A stretch of DNA of 64,000 bases from positions 1-64,000 of the forward strand of contig NZ_JAFYHP010000027.1 of assembly GCF_017539065.1 (NCBI RefSeq). Direction: 5' to 3'. This document shows, in pieces, positions 54,559 through 62,712 of the stretch; position 1 is the first letter of the stretch; every line of letters starts with the position of its first letter. This stretch comes from Methanobrevibacter sp. (GTDB lineage Archaea; Methanobacteriota; Methanobacteria; Methanobacteriales; Methanobacteriaceae). The notes beneath the pieces were generated by a model. It saw only the letters and a program-made list of their open reading frames with translations. It made no database searches and was not told the origin of the DNA. The translations under genes and the position numbers were made by a program.

Positions 54559-54596
54559 CATATAAAGTTTTTAGAATGTAAGTGCTCAATACATCT
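54559..54596 (-). promoter_or_regulatory. AAGTG-box plus TATA promoter, copy C (degenerate)
   Basis: Minus-strand GATGTATTGAGCACTTAC, then ATTCTAAAAA and CTTTATATG. Half of the palindrome is changed, but the distal half, spacer and TATA are kept. It points toward the surface protease 50813-54349; the opposite side leads to the TetR gene at 54714. Confidence 0.5.
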
Positions 54597-54670
54597 TAAA
54601 GCAAATAATAAATTGTATTTGCTAAAAACAATGAATTTGAAGGGAGATAATATTAAAAACTGTGGATTGT

Positions 54671-54704
54671 GCAATATAGGATTATATATATTATTAGCAA
54701 TATA
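54671..54704 (+). promoter_or_regulatory. TATA region with direct repeat before the TetR gene
   Basis: GCAATATA occurs at 54671-54678 and again at 54697-54704, flanking ATTATATATA, 10 bp before the ATG at 54714. The layout suits a leaderless promoter with possible autoregulatory half-sites; inference only. Confidence 0.35.
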
Positions 54705-54713
54705 TTTATAGCC

Positions 54714-55301
54714 ATGAAAGAATTTAGCAGCACTGATGAAAAGATTATTAAGGCCACATTTGAAATTCTTCAAAGGGAAGGATTTACAAAAGCAACAACT
54801 AAAAAGATTGCTGCCGAAGCGGGCGTGAATGAAGTAACAATTTTTAGAAACTTTCAAAATAAGAACAATTTGGTTGAGATTACAAAAAATTATTATCTGC
54901 AGTTACTAATTAGCAAATTAGAGGAGATATTTGAATTTGGGGAAGATGAAGGAATCGAAGAATATCTCAAAATTTCTTTTTTCGGCATTTTAAGTCTTTC
55001 AGATGAAGATTTCAGTATAATTCGAGTAGCTATGGAAGAAGTAAGAGAAAATCCTGAGAATCAACTTTTAATATCTGAAATCACTGATGTGATATTAAAT
55101 AAATTGGAAGAATTTTTCAAATTGAAAATGGAAAAAGGCATAATTAGACAAGTCAATCCGAAAGCATTGGCGATAATGTGTTTTGGCATGCTATTCCAGT
55201 CAGTTATATTATGGAAGATATATAATAAGAATCTTGAGTTTGAAACAAACTATTACGCAGATGACCTGATAAATATAATGTTTGAAGGAATAAATCCATA
55301 A
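54714..55301 (+). CDS. TetR-family transcription regulator
   Basis: 195 residues from the ATG at 54714; an upstream ATG at 54669 would add a hydrophobic 15-residue stretch lying in the promoter. The N-terminal helix-turn-helix is classic TetR: IIKATFEILQREGFTKATTK, then KIAAEAGVNEVTIFRNFQNK. The C-terminal part is an all-helical ligand domain with no recognisable subfamily. It lies between two AAGTG-box promoters (54559 and 56154), so it may control them, though it could equally regulate only itself. Confidence 0.88.
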   Translation: MKEFSSTDEKIIKATFEILQREGFTKATTKKIAAEAGVNEVTIFRNFQNKNNLVEITKNYYLQLLISKLEEIFEFGEDEGIEEYLKISFFGILSLSDEDFSIIRVAMEEVRENPENQLLISEITDVILNKLEEFFKLKMEKGIIRQVNPKALAIMCFGMLFQSVILWKIYNKNLEFETNYYADDLINIMFEGINP

Positions 55302-55313
55302 CCAAATTTATTT

Positions 55314-55982
55314 TTAATATAATTCATCAACAGTTACTTCCCGTAACTCCAATGCATCGTAGTGGCTGGCAATTCCAATTTTATAGTTTTCAATGTCAAA
55401 CAGATTAAATTTTAAATTATTTTTGTCATTTTTTAGTCTGATTGTATCTTCAATCATTATTTCAAAACTGTCCAGTTGCAGATTCATACCGAGACCAGTA
55501 TATTTCATGTAGCTTTCCTTCAAAACCCAGTATTTGAAAAATTCTTCATAATTGTTTTTGGCATTCATGATGTTTTCATATTCGCCGTTGTAGAAGTGAT
55601 GTTTAGCTATGTTTAAATCAATTGCATGGTCAATATATTCAATATCTGCTCCAACTTCCTTATCGGATATTGCGCATAAAACCATTTTGCCGGAATGACT
55701 TAAATTGAAATGAATGTTTTCATGATTGGATATGTATGCCTTGCCGTATTTTTCAGTTTTAAAGATTGGATCTGTGATGTTTTCTTCCGACAATAATTTT
55801 TTCAAAAGCAGATAAGCTCCGGCACTTAGCTTTTTGTCCTTTTCAAATCTGTAAAAATCGATTTTTTCCTGACGATTTTTGGAAACCAAATCGTAAGCAT
55901 TTTCCAAATCCAGATTTTCCACATTACAATAAGCTAATCTAATCATGTTATCGTAAAATACAATAATGTCTCTCAACTTCAT
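55314..55982 (-). CDS. 4'-phosphopantetheinyl transferase, Sfp type
   Basis: 222 residues, the usual Sfp length. Motifs: KYGKAYISNHENIHFNLSHSG (about 88-108), VGADIEYID (about 120-128) with the Mg-binding Asp and Glu, and FFKYWVLKESYMKYTGLGM (about 158-176) with the W-x-x-K-E-S core. It transfers phosphopantetheine from CoA to carrier-domain serines. The NRPS at 38069-47587 has three such domains and is the only evident client in the window. Start uncertain: the ATG at 55982 lacks a clear ribosome site and an ATG at 55946 is possible. Confidence 0.9.
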   Translation of the reverse strand: MKLRDIIVFYDNMIRLAYCNVENLDLENAYDLVSKNRQEKIDFYRFEKDKKLSAGAYLLLKKLLSEENITDPIFKTEKYGKAYISNHENIHFNLSHSGKMVLCAISDKEVGADIEYIDHAIDLNIAKHHFYNGEYENIMNAKNNYEEFFKYWVLKESYMKYTGLGMNLQLDSFEIMIEDTIRLKNDKNNLKFNLFDIENYKIGIASHYDALELREVTVDELY

Positions 55983-56153
55983 TCAAGGCATGTTCCATTA
56001 AATAGACTCTATTTGAAATAATTTAAATAGTTAAGTGTTTACATATAATTCAAATTTTAAATATGATTTTATAGTGATTAAAACAAATATTACTTTTTTA
56101 AATAAGTTATTTCTTTAAAATAATCATTATTTTTCTTTATTTTATTATTTTAA

Positions 56154-56191
56154 GATGCAAGTGAGCACTTACATTCGAAAAACTTTATATA
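56154..56191 (+). promoter_or_regulatory. AAGTG-box plus TATA promoter, copy D
   Basis: GATGCAAGTGAGCACTTAC, then ATTCGAAAAA and CTTTATATA. The core AAGTGAGCACTT (56159-56170) is a palindrome with a two-base centre, and the TATA box is at 56183-56191. It is about 60 bp upstream of the 56252 ATG. Best-preserved copy of the four. Confidence 0.65.
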
Positions 56192-56251
56192 TGGTCTTGA
56201 ATAAAGTAACAGTAGAAAATACAAGTTTCTAAAAATAAAAAAGGTTTTAAT

Positions 56252-57271
56252 ATGAAAAAATTTGCATTAATCACAATCTCATTATTGATTTTAATTATCG
56301 GTGTTGGCATTGCTTCAGCAACCGATATTAATGGTACCATTGATGATGCATCCATTCATGCAATTGATCATCAATGTAGTGTAGATGAAATAAATAATAC
56401 TGTTCAAAATGACGCCCATGATAACAGCATTATTTCTGTTGGAAATGATGCAGATGTTAATGGCACTATTGTCAATAGCAACAGTTCCACCGCTGCAACT
56501 GGGAATTCAAATCAAAATCCTTTAGACCAAAAAGTAGTTCCAACCGTTGGTGTAAAAAATCCAAAACCTATTGATTTAAGTCCTGAAAATCAGAATTCTC
56601 TTAAAAAAGACATTGCAAAATATAACAGATACTTCCAAAATAATCATTTAAAAACAATGTCAAACGGTAAACAATTCTCTAAAATGGACTTGATTTTAGA
56701 GATTTACAAACACTACTCATTTGAAGACACTGTAATAATCGCAACCCACGTATTAAGGGATAACGGATTAAAAATATCCTTCAGTGAAGTGGAAGCCATG
56801 ATGTACCAAATGATTGACGGATCAGTATATACAGGTTCCAAAGAAATGAACGGTTCCTACTATAAGAATGAAATGCACAAAGCAGATGAATTACACAAGT
56901 CAATCAACAACGAATCCAAAAAATACATAGACCTCTTCAATAAAAAGAATGGAAAGGCTTTTATTGACATTCCAAATCTTCGTTACTCATATCTTGATTT
57001 GATTTTAGAAATTTACAGGAATCATACAAGCATTGAAGAAACAATATTGATTGCTACCCATACATTGCAGAATTGCGGTTACAATGTCACTGCCGCATCT
57101 ATAGAAGATACCGTTAATCAAATGATGCATGCATCAATCAAAACAGATAACAGCCAGTTTACTTCACTGCAGTATTTCCTTTTCTTTACTGAAATAAAAG
57201 TTATGCATGAACAGGGAGGTAACATTGAAGATTTGGCTTTCATAGGTACCGGATTTCCTGTACAGTTATAA
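56252..57271 (+). CDS. Secreted protein with two repeats, possibly pseudomurein-binding-like
   Basis: 339 residues. Signal peptide (KKFALITISLLILIIGVGIA, cleavage near ASA), then a linker with VNGTI repeats (30-110). Two homologous ~90-residue units follow: one with KYNRYFQNNHLKTM and SKMDLILEIYKHYSF, the other with KYIDLFNKKNGKAF and SYLDLILEIYRNHTS, each followed by an ATHxLxxxG helix. The KY-x6-NGK-x5-Y-x-DLI pattern recalls pseudomurein-binding repeats, but the match is loose. No membrane anchor, so a wall-associated location is inferred. Transcribed from the copy D promoter; a terminator follows. Confidence 0.7.
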   Translation: MKKFALITISLLILIIGVGIASATDINGTIDDASIHAIDHQCSVDEINNTVQNDAHDNSIISVGNDADVNGTIVNSNSSTAATGNSNQNPLDQKVVPTVGVKNPKPIDLSPENQNSLKKDIAKYNRYFQNNHLKTMSNGKQFSKMDLILEIYKHYSFEDTVIIATHVLRDNGLKISFSEVEAMMYQMIDGSVYTGSKEMNGSYYKNEMHKADELHKSINNESKKYIDLFNKKNGKAFIDIPNLRYSYLDLILEIYRNHTSIEETILIATHTLQNCGYNVTAASIEDTVNQMMHASIKTDNSQFTSLQYFLFFTEIKVMHEQGGNIEDLAFIGTGFPVQL

Positions 57272-57298
57272 TATAACAAGAAATTATTATGTTTAATT

Positions 57299-57333
57299 AA
57301 CTAGGATTTTTTCCTAGTCCTTTTCTTTTTTTA
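57299..57333 (+). terminator. Terminator of 56252-57271
   Basis: ACTAGGA and TCCTAGT form a 7-bp stem with a T-only loop, followed by a T-rich run. The rest of the gap 57334-57754 is AT-rich with no ORF I trust. Confidence 0.75.
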
Positions 57334-57754
57334 TTTTTACATTTTAAATTACCTGCTTATTTTTAAGAATTTTAGCCCGAGTTTTGAAAAAATTTCATGA
57401 AAAATTAAAAAAATATGAAATTCAATGACAGAGATTAACTGAAGTATAACCACCATAACTTCTGATTAACATTTTAAATTTTAAGCAATACTAAACCTTA
57501 TTTTAAAATCAATGTAAAACTAAGGAAATACTATTAGATTTATTTTAAAAAATTAGTTAATATATTCTTATATATGTAAAATAAAGATAGTAACAACTTA
57601 TATACAATAAATAAAAGTTATACTATCAGTTAAATTTTATACACTCCCAATTTAAGAATTTAAATCAAAAAACAAAATATATACATATTAATAACATAAA
57701 AATAAAAAGTTTAAATCAGCGAAATTTTTTGTAGCAACTTAATTAGCATAAGTC

Positions 57755-57808
57755 TTAAAAAAAGTAGTGTAGAGAGGTAAGTAGTACAACTATCGCATAA
57801 GTTTTCAT
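57755..57808 (-). CDS. Tiny hydrophobic peptide, MKT family copy 2
   Basis: Encodes MKTYAIVVLLTSLHYFF (17 residues). GGAGAGAG (57813-57820, minus strand) precedes the ATG, and TTTTATATAA lies about 50 bp upstream, as in copy 1. The Shine-Dalgarno can pair over at least 6 bp with CCTCTCT inside the coding part (57771-57777). The coding end runs into T7. It lies upstream of, and divergent from, the zinc-ribbon gene 58029-58568. Confidence 0.6.
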   Translation of the reverse strand: MKTYAIVVLLTSLHYFF

Positions 57809-58028
57809 ATAACTCTCTCCAAATAATAATTAATTTATAATTTCATTTTTAAGTTATATAAAATTAATCTAGTTTTAGTGAAAAATACTTCTGCAATGAA
57901 ACTTATTCTTAATGATTTATCAATTACATATTCGACAAACATAGTGGAAATTAGAAAAATATACACAATATATAAATAAGTTTTTTGACTGAAATTTGTT
58001 TAAGAGGACAATTTGAGAGGGGTATAAT

Positions 58029-58568
58029 ATGACCAATTTTTGTACTAACTGCGGAACCAAATTAAGAAAAGAAGATAAATTCTGTACAAACTGTGGAACT
58101 AAAATAATAACAGATGGGAATTATTGCACTAAGTGTGGAAATAAAATAAGAAAAGAAGATAATTTCTGTACAAACTGTGGAAATAAAATAACTCAATCTG
58201 ATGTAACACAGAATAACCATTCATCAAGATCAGCGCCAGACAGTATAGAAAAAGAAGAAAAGAAAAAATCAAAAATAGATGATGAAATATTCAAATCAGA
58301 AGAAATAAAACCAGAAATAAGAAAAAACAATATTGCCCCAAAAGTCAGACCCATTAGAGAAAAAGAAAAGATAAGTAAAAAAATAGAAGCGAATGAAAGG
58401 ACTTATGGAGGCTATTGCGGTTTTAATTGCAAACATTACTACGAAGAAATTATAGATGGGGACGGAGGGGTAACTGCTGATTATGAGGAGGATATGTGTG
58501 GTGTTTTCTATTATTGTAATTTAGACCATTCCTTAGTTGAGGGACGCTTTTGTGAAGATTATGAATGA
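58029..58568 (+). CDS. Multi-zinc-ribbon protein with cysteine-rich C-terminal domain
   Basis: 179 residues; GAGGGG lies about 8 bases before the ATG, and TATATAAAT near 57970 is a likely TATA box. Four CxxC knuckles (FCTNCGTKLRKEDKFCTNCG, then YCTKCGNKIRKEDNFCTNCG) can form two zinc ribbons from an internal duplication. A charged linker (65-125) leads to a C-terminal domain with GGYCGFNCKHYYEE and MCGVFYYCNLDH, containing further possible metal ligands. No membrane segment. Function unknown. Its last codons overlap the antisense tiny ORF 58533-58610. Confidence 0.8.
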   Translation: MTNFCTNCGTKLRKEDKFCTNCGTKIITDGNYCTKCGNKIRKEDNFCTNCGNKITQSDVTQNNHSSRSAPDSIEKEEKKKSKIDDEIFKSEEIKPEIRKNNIAPKVRPIREKEKISKKIEANERTYGGYCGFNCKHYYEEIIDGDGGVTADYEEDMCGVFYYCNLDHSLVEGRFCEDYE

Positions 58569-58610
58569 TAGAGAGAACATAAGTAGCACAACTCTATCAT
58601 GAGTTTTCAT
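58533..58610 (-). CDS. Tiny hydrophobic peptide, MKT family copy 3
   Basis: 25 residues starting MKTHDRVVLLMFSLSFIIF and ending TKASLN. GGAGAGAG precedes the ATG at the same spacing as copy 2. Its coding part has TTCTCTCTA (58569-58577), which can pair with the Shine-Dalgarno although the residues there differ from copy 2. It overlaps the 3' end of 58029-58568 on the opposite strand. No TATA is evident; it lies 26 bp after the 58637-59026 stop and may be read from that operon. Confidence 0.5.
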   Translation of the reverse strand: MKTHDRVVLLMFSLSFIIFTKASLN

Positions 58611-58636
58611 AGAACTCTCTCCAAAGTATAATTAAA

Positions 58637-59026
58637 TTAATTAGGAATTACAGTTACATTTCCTTCATAGGTACAGCCCTGATATTTATCGTGGCCGGCA
58701 AATGTAAAATCTCCATAGTAATTATCTTTACCTGCATCAGGCAGATATTCAGCGTTTTCAATTGTAAACTCACCATTTTCGTCTGTTTGAGCAACTACAA
58801 TTGTTCCCATCTGATAACCGGGTTTATGGAAAGATATTGTTTGATTTGGAACCCCTTGACTGTATGCGTCCATTAGCATTCCTGAAAAGGAAGCATTTTC
58901 TTGAACTTCAGTTTCATTTAGGATTATAAAAGTAGCTACATCATTGTTAAATTGGAACCAAAATACCCCAATACAAATTACAAATGCAACTAATAAGATT
59001 ATTAAATAATAGCTTTCTTTTTCCAT
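58637..59026 (-). CDS. Membrane-anchored protein with Ig-like/CNA-B-type domain
   Basis: 129 residues: one N-terminal helix (SYYLIILLVAFVICIGVFWF) as signal anchor, then a beta-sandwich region facing outward (about 45-129) with SGMLMDAYSQGVPNQTISFH, TDENGEFTIENAEYL and FAGHDKYQGCTYEGNVTV. The order resembles the single Ig-like unit of the adhesins (GVPxQxISF, TDENGxF, FAGxxxYxG). It is a short membrane-held relative of those domains. Its ATG directly follows the stop of the COG1325 gene. Confidence 0.7.
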   Translation of the reverse strand: MEKESYYLIILLVAFVICIGVFWFQFNNDVATFIILNETEVQENASFSGMLMDAYSQGVPNQTISFHKPGYQMGTIVVAQTDENGEFTIENAEYLPDAGKDNYYGDFTFAGHDKYQGCTYEGNVTVIPN

Positions 59027-59449
59027 TTAATCACTACCTAAAATAGCTTCACGTACTTTATCAACTGCAATTTCTTTTTTTGCAGGATAAGCGGCAATTT
59101 TAATTTTAAGATGAATTGCATCTCCTTTATCTAGGATAGTTAATTTTTCATCTAGAGCGTCAGTCTTATCAAATCTTAAAAACAAGTTACCTTTTTCATC
59201 CATTTTTCGCTCTAAATCATTATTTAATTTATCTAAATCTACACTTTCTAAAAGTGTGTTAAAAAAAGTTTTTGTGTATTTTTTTTTAGATACAGTACCT
59301 GATAGAATTATTATTTTATCTTCAAGTAATCCTTCAGCCTCTTCTGCTTCTATTTCCGCATCAGGCAAAATATTTAAAATAGCTTGACTAATTTCGTCAA
59401 TGCTTTCATTTTCATAAACGAAAGCTCTGAATTTGATATTATGAATCAT
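59027..59449 (-). CDS. COG1325-type RNA-binding protein
   Basis: 140 residues; starts IHNIKFRAFVYENESIDEIS, then a predicted alpha/beta RNA-binding fold ending LKIKIAAYPAKKEIAVDKVR. It matches, from memory, the archaeal COG1325 family annotated as predicted exosome-subunit or RNA-binding protein. Its position directly after the L15e gene is the usual archaeal arrangement and supports the call. Cytoplasmic; exact RNA target unknown. Confidence 0.75.
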   Translation of the reverse strand: MIHNIKFRAFVYENESIDEISQAILNILPDAEIEAEEAEGLLEDKIIILSGTVSKKKYTKTFFNTLLESVDLDKLNNDLERKMDEKGNLFLRFDKTDALDEKLTILDKGDAIHLKIKIAAYPAKKEIAVDKVREAILGSD

Positions 59450-59480
59450 TTAAATCAAAATAAAAAGGATTGAAGAAAAA

Positions 59481-60038
59481 TTAGATTTTTCTTCTTCTGG
59501 CTTGTTCAGAGCCTTTTCCTTTAGATTTGATTCCACGTCCTTTGTTACCAGCACTAGTTAAGCCTCTGAGAGCTCTGTTAGTGTGTTTTTTGGAGCAAAT
59601 CCAATTGATTTTTTTATCGTTAATGATAGAAGGACTTTGTGGATCTACTAAAATTACTTCATAATATTTATGTTTTCCTGTAGACCATACCCAATAAGAG
59701 TTTAATACTTCTAAGTTAGGGTATTTTTTACCTACACGTTCTTCAGCAATTCTTTGAAGTGATTTAGCTTGGGTAATTTTGTTTACACCCATTCTTTTAG
59801 GTTTACGACCGTTGAAGCGACGAGTTTTTCTTCTTCCACCACGTCTTACTCTGGTTCTTACTACAATGAAACCTTTTTTAGCTCTGTAACCTAAACTTCT
59901 AGCTCTGTCGAGCCTGGTTGGTCTTTCAATTCTTTGAACTGCTTTTTGTTTGCTCCATTTTGGAGCTCTTTGCCACATGAGCTCACGTACGTAAGACTCA
60001 TCTGGGTTTTTCCATGCGTCTCTAATATATTTATACAT
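59481..60038 (-). CDS. rpl15e: Large-subunit ribosomal protein L15e
   Basis: 185 residues, very basic and of normal archaeal length. Recognisable throughout: [60 protein letters not shown] and the Arg/Lys-rich end [20 protein letters not shown] lies upstream of the ATG. It is a structural protein of the 50S subunit, archaeal/eukaryotic type. First gene of a string with COG1325 and the small Ig-like protein. Confidence 0.97.
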   Translation of the reverse strand: MYKYIRDAWKNPDESYVRELMWQRAPKWSKQKAVQRIERPTRLDRARSLGYRAKKGFIVVRTRVRRGGRRKTRRFNGRKPKRMGVNKITQAKSLQRIAEERVGKKYPNLEVLNSYWVWSTGKHKYYEVILVDPQSPSIINDKKINWICSKKHTNRALRGLTSAGNKGRGIKSKGKGSEQARRRKI

Positions 60039-60198
60039 AAATTAACACCTTTTTGTTCAGCCACTAGGGCCACATCCATATGGGAACTTATCCCAAAAAA
60101 AGTAATTTATCACTGTTAAAAATAACAGTAATCAAATATTTGTTTTATCTATTTATAAAGGTATCGTAAAAATAGAAAATTTTTCTAGTTTTCAAGGA

Positions 60199-61389
60199 CT
60201 ATAATAATTTTTTCATTGCTTCTTCAAACTTATCCGTAATGGCTTCCCAATCATTTGATTTTACATATTCACGGGCATTGCTTGCAATTTCATCATATTG
60301 ATTATTGGCCAAAATTGTTTCGGCAGTCTCTAAAACCTCTGATGCTTCTTGAATATACACAATACCGTTTCCATAGCCAAATTCTTTTGATATTCCAGGA
60401 AGTTCTGTTGCAATAACTACTTTTTTCATTGCCAGATATTCATAAATTTTAATTGGAACAATATCCTGCATAATCGGTTCGTCGATATGTGCTGGAAGTA
60501 AGCAAAAATCGGCTGAAGCTAAAAATTCAGGTATTTTTTCGAATGGTTGTTTCCCTGTTAATATCAGCTGATCTGCCATATCGTATTCATCTCTGATTCG
60601 GCACATCTCATCATAGGCATCTCCATCACCAACGACTAAAATCTTATAATTCGGATATTTATCTTTGTTTTCACCAAATTCGCGTGCAAGTTCTTTCATG
60701 CCTGCAAATTCATAAATCCATCCCATAAAGAAAAGTACAATGTCATCTTTATCAATTCCATATTCGGCACGAATTCCTGAATCGTCTAAATCCGGATTAT
60801 AACTATTCAAATCAATTCCTGCATCGATAAGTATTGTTGAATCCGGTTTTGCACCGACACTATAAGCAAATTCGGATAATTTTTTATTGATTGTAATTAC
60901 CAAATCCGCGTTGCGAATAGTTTTTTCCGTAAACATCTGCCCAAGCTTTTGAAATGCCTTTTCAGGAATCAGCGCATATATGACATCAATGAAATAATAA
61001 ACGAATGGAATATTATATTTCTTTGCCAATCTGGATGCATTATAAGAGTTCAAGATTCCCAATGCGAGAATAATATCGGGTTTGAATTCTTCAATCTGAT
61101 GATTGATTTCGCTTTTATGTGTGAAAAATAAGGTTGCATAGTTCAGACCTTTGATTTTAATAAACCCTGGCCTTATGACCTCAATATTTGCCCCTTCTTT
61201 AATTTTTGAAACATTTTCATGGACTTCCTTGTGATAAATCAAACCGCTGTCATCATCATTCGGCCAATCTATCGGGTAATCAATAACCTTTATTTGATGG
61301 CCCCTTTCCGCCATTCTCTCCATTAAATGATGTTGTTGGTGGGGATTTCTCTCTAACCAATCAGATTCCTGAACAACTAATATTTTCAT
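60199..61389 (-). CDS. Glycosyltransferase, GT4/GT1 type
   Basis: 396 residues in the GT-B form. N-terminal Rossmann part (NPHQQHHLMERMAERGHQIK; GLNYATLFFTHKSEINHQIE) and C-terminal donor-binding part with FFMGWIYEFAGMKELAREF, KILVVGDGDAYDEM and the E-x7-E type motif IVPIKIYEYLAMKKVVIATE. No membrane helix. By family it moves a sugar from a nucleotide donor; the acceptor is not shown. It is transcribed alone, divergent from 61430-61828 with a 40-bp gap. Confidence 0.88.
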   Translation of the reverse strand: MKILVVQESDWLERNPHQQHHLMERMAERGHQIKVIDYPIDWPNDDDSGLIYHKEVHENVSKIKEGANIEVIRPGFIKIKGLNYATLFFTHKSEINHQIEEFKPDIILALGILNSYNASRLAKKYNIPFVYYFIDVIYALIPEKAFQKLGQMFTEKTIRNADLVITINKKLSEFAYSVGAKPDSTILIDAGIDLNSYNPDLDDSGIRAEYGIDKDDIVLFFMGWIYEFAGMKELAREFGENKDKYPNYKILVVGDGDAYDEMCRIRDEYDMADQLILTGKQPFEKIPEFLASADFCLLPAHIDEPIMQDIVPIKIYEYLAMKKVVIATELPGISKEFGYGNGIVYIQEASEVLETAETILANNQYDEIASNAREYVKSNDWEAITDKFEEAMKKLL

Positions 61390-61429
61390 AGAGTAATATT
61401 TATTAAAAATTAAATATATAACTTTCTTT

Positions 61430-61828
61430 ATGAAAATGCCTGAAACAATTGATTCAAAATTACTTGCCCCATGCGGGATTAACTGTATTAGCTGTGAAAA
61501 ATATCAAAATCCGTGTGCGGGCTGTTTAATAAGTGATGATGGTAAAAGTAAGGCCAGTTTAAAATGCAAGATTAAAGCTTGTTTTGATTCAAAGAATTTC
61601 AGTTACTGTGGACGTTGCAGTGAATTCCCTTGTCCCTTAATTAAAAAGCACTCCAAAAAATATGTCAAAAGGCATGATTTAAATACCCTTGATAGTGCTA
61701 AAAGAATAAAAACAACAGGTATTGGGCGAATGATGGCCCAAGACCGTGAAAAATGGTTATGTCCCGAATGTGGGGGAATCATAAAATTCCAAACTAAAGC
61801 TTGCAGCGAATGCGGATTTAAAAAATAA
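61430..61828 (+). CDS. DUF3795-type zinc-binding protein
   Basis: 132 residues, Cys-rich. The N-terminal part LLAPCGINCISCEKYQNPCAGC and YCGRCSEFPCPLIKKHSKKY match DUF3795; a C-terminal zinc ribbon (WLCPECGGI ... KACSECGFKK) is added. A TATA-like AAATATATAA lies about 20 bp before the ATG with no ribosome site, so it is probably leaderless; an in-frame ATG at 61436 is possible. Function of the family is unknown. Confidence 0.8.
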   Translation: MKMPETIDSKLLAPCGINCISCEKYQNPCAGCLISDDGKSKASLKCKIKACFDSKNFSYCGRCSEFPCPLIKKHSKKYVKRHDLNTLDSAKRIKTTGIGRMMAQDREKWLCPECGGIIKFQTKACSECGFKK

Positions 61829-61837
61829 TTATCCATA

Positions 61838-62260
61838 TTAATTTTTTAACTTATTGTTCAAGTCACGGGCAACCAAATAGTAATAGATATAAAAACCACA
61901 CCATGAAATGGCTGCAAATATGCAAGCTATGATAATCCATTCAATAATTATGCCTATTCCTAAGTTAATCGGCATCCATTGAAGATAGATTGCAACGGCA
62001 AATAATATTATCATTCCAATACCCATTTGGAATGCCACTTGAAGCGGGAATGCAATGTCTTCCCTTTCATAAATCAGTCCGGTCAATGAAAATCCCCAAC
62101 CAACGACAATTGATCCAAGAAATGCATTTATGATTGTCCTTCCTGTAAACTGAACATTCTGAGGACCTCCCTGTAAGGAAATTAAAACCATGATGAACAT
62201 TACAATAAAACAGCCGACAAAGGCACCCATTGCCAATCTTTTAATTAAATCAGTTTTCAT
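61838..62260 (-). CDS. DUF3021-type membrane protein
   Basis: 140 residues, four membrane helices (about 10-30, 42-62, 72-92, 105-130). AGGTGAG precedes the ATG. It follows a LytTR-domain gene by 8 bp. In Firmicutes DUF3021 proteins are the regular membrane partner of such LytTR regulators and often restrain them. Size, helix plan and context fit that pair. Last gene of the 63240-61838 operon. Confidence 0.75.
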   Translation of the reverse strand: MKTDLIKRLAMGAFVGCFIVMFIMVLISLQGGPQNVQFTGRTIINAFLGSIVVGWGFSLTGLIYEREDIAFPLQVAFQMGIGMIILFAVAIYLQWMPINLGIGIIIEWIIIACIFAAISWCGFYIYYYLVARDLNNKLKN

Positions 62261-62268
62261 ATTCTCAC

Positions 62269-62709
62269 CTATAAATCTAAAGCATTTTTAAAATCAGGCA
62301 AATATTTCCTTGAGATATTGTCTTTCAGACCATTTTTAAGTTGTATAAACATCATTCCCTTAAGTGATGGAGCCACTCTTTCGATTCTTTTCAGATTGAC
62401 AATAGTGGTTTTTGAAATACGGACAAAATCACTACTTAAAGTATCTTCAACTTGATATAATGGTTTTTTAATTAGATATTCACTACTTTCCGTATACACC
62501 TTTACCTGCTTGTCTTCAACTCTGAACATGAAAATTTCATCCAATTGCAAAAGCGCAATGTCAGCCCCTTTCTTAACGGCAACCATATCAGATGATTCAT
62601 CACTTTCTAAAATAGACATTGCTTTTGTAACATTATCCGTAAGTTCATTAGTGTGAATATCCGCATAAGGCTCTTCAATATCTCTTGAAACAAATAAATT
62701 TACCTTCAT
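62269..62709 (-). CDS. LytTR-type DNA-binding transcription regulator
   Basis: 146 residues. The C-terminal ~95 residues are a LytTR domain: DEIFMFRVEDKQVKVYTESS, KPLYQVEDTLSSDFVRISKT, then TIVNLKRIERVAP. The N-terminal ~45 residues are not a receiver domain, so no histidine kinase is implied. The form is that of the stand-alone LytTR regulators paired with DUF3021 membrane proteins in Firmicutes. It lies between a 2TM gene (3-bp gap) and the DUF3021 gene. LytTR is uncommon in archaea. Confidence 0.88.
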   Translation of the reverse strand: MKVNLFVSRDIEEPYADIHTNELTDNVTKAMSILESDESSDMVAVKKGADIALLQLDEIFMFRVEDKQVKVYTESSEYLIKKPLYQVEDTLSSDFVRISKTTIVNLKRIERVAPSLKGMMFIQLKNGLKDNISRKYLPDFKNALDL

Positions 62710-62712
62710 AGT

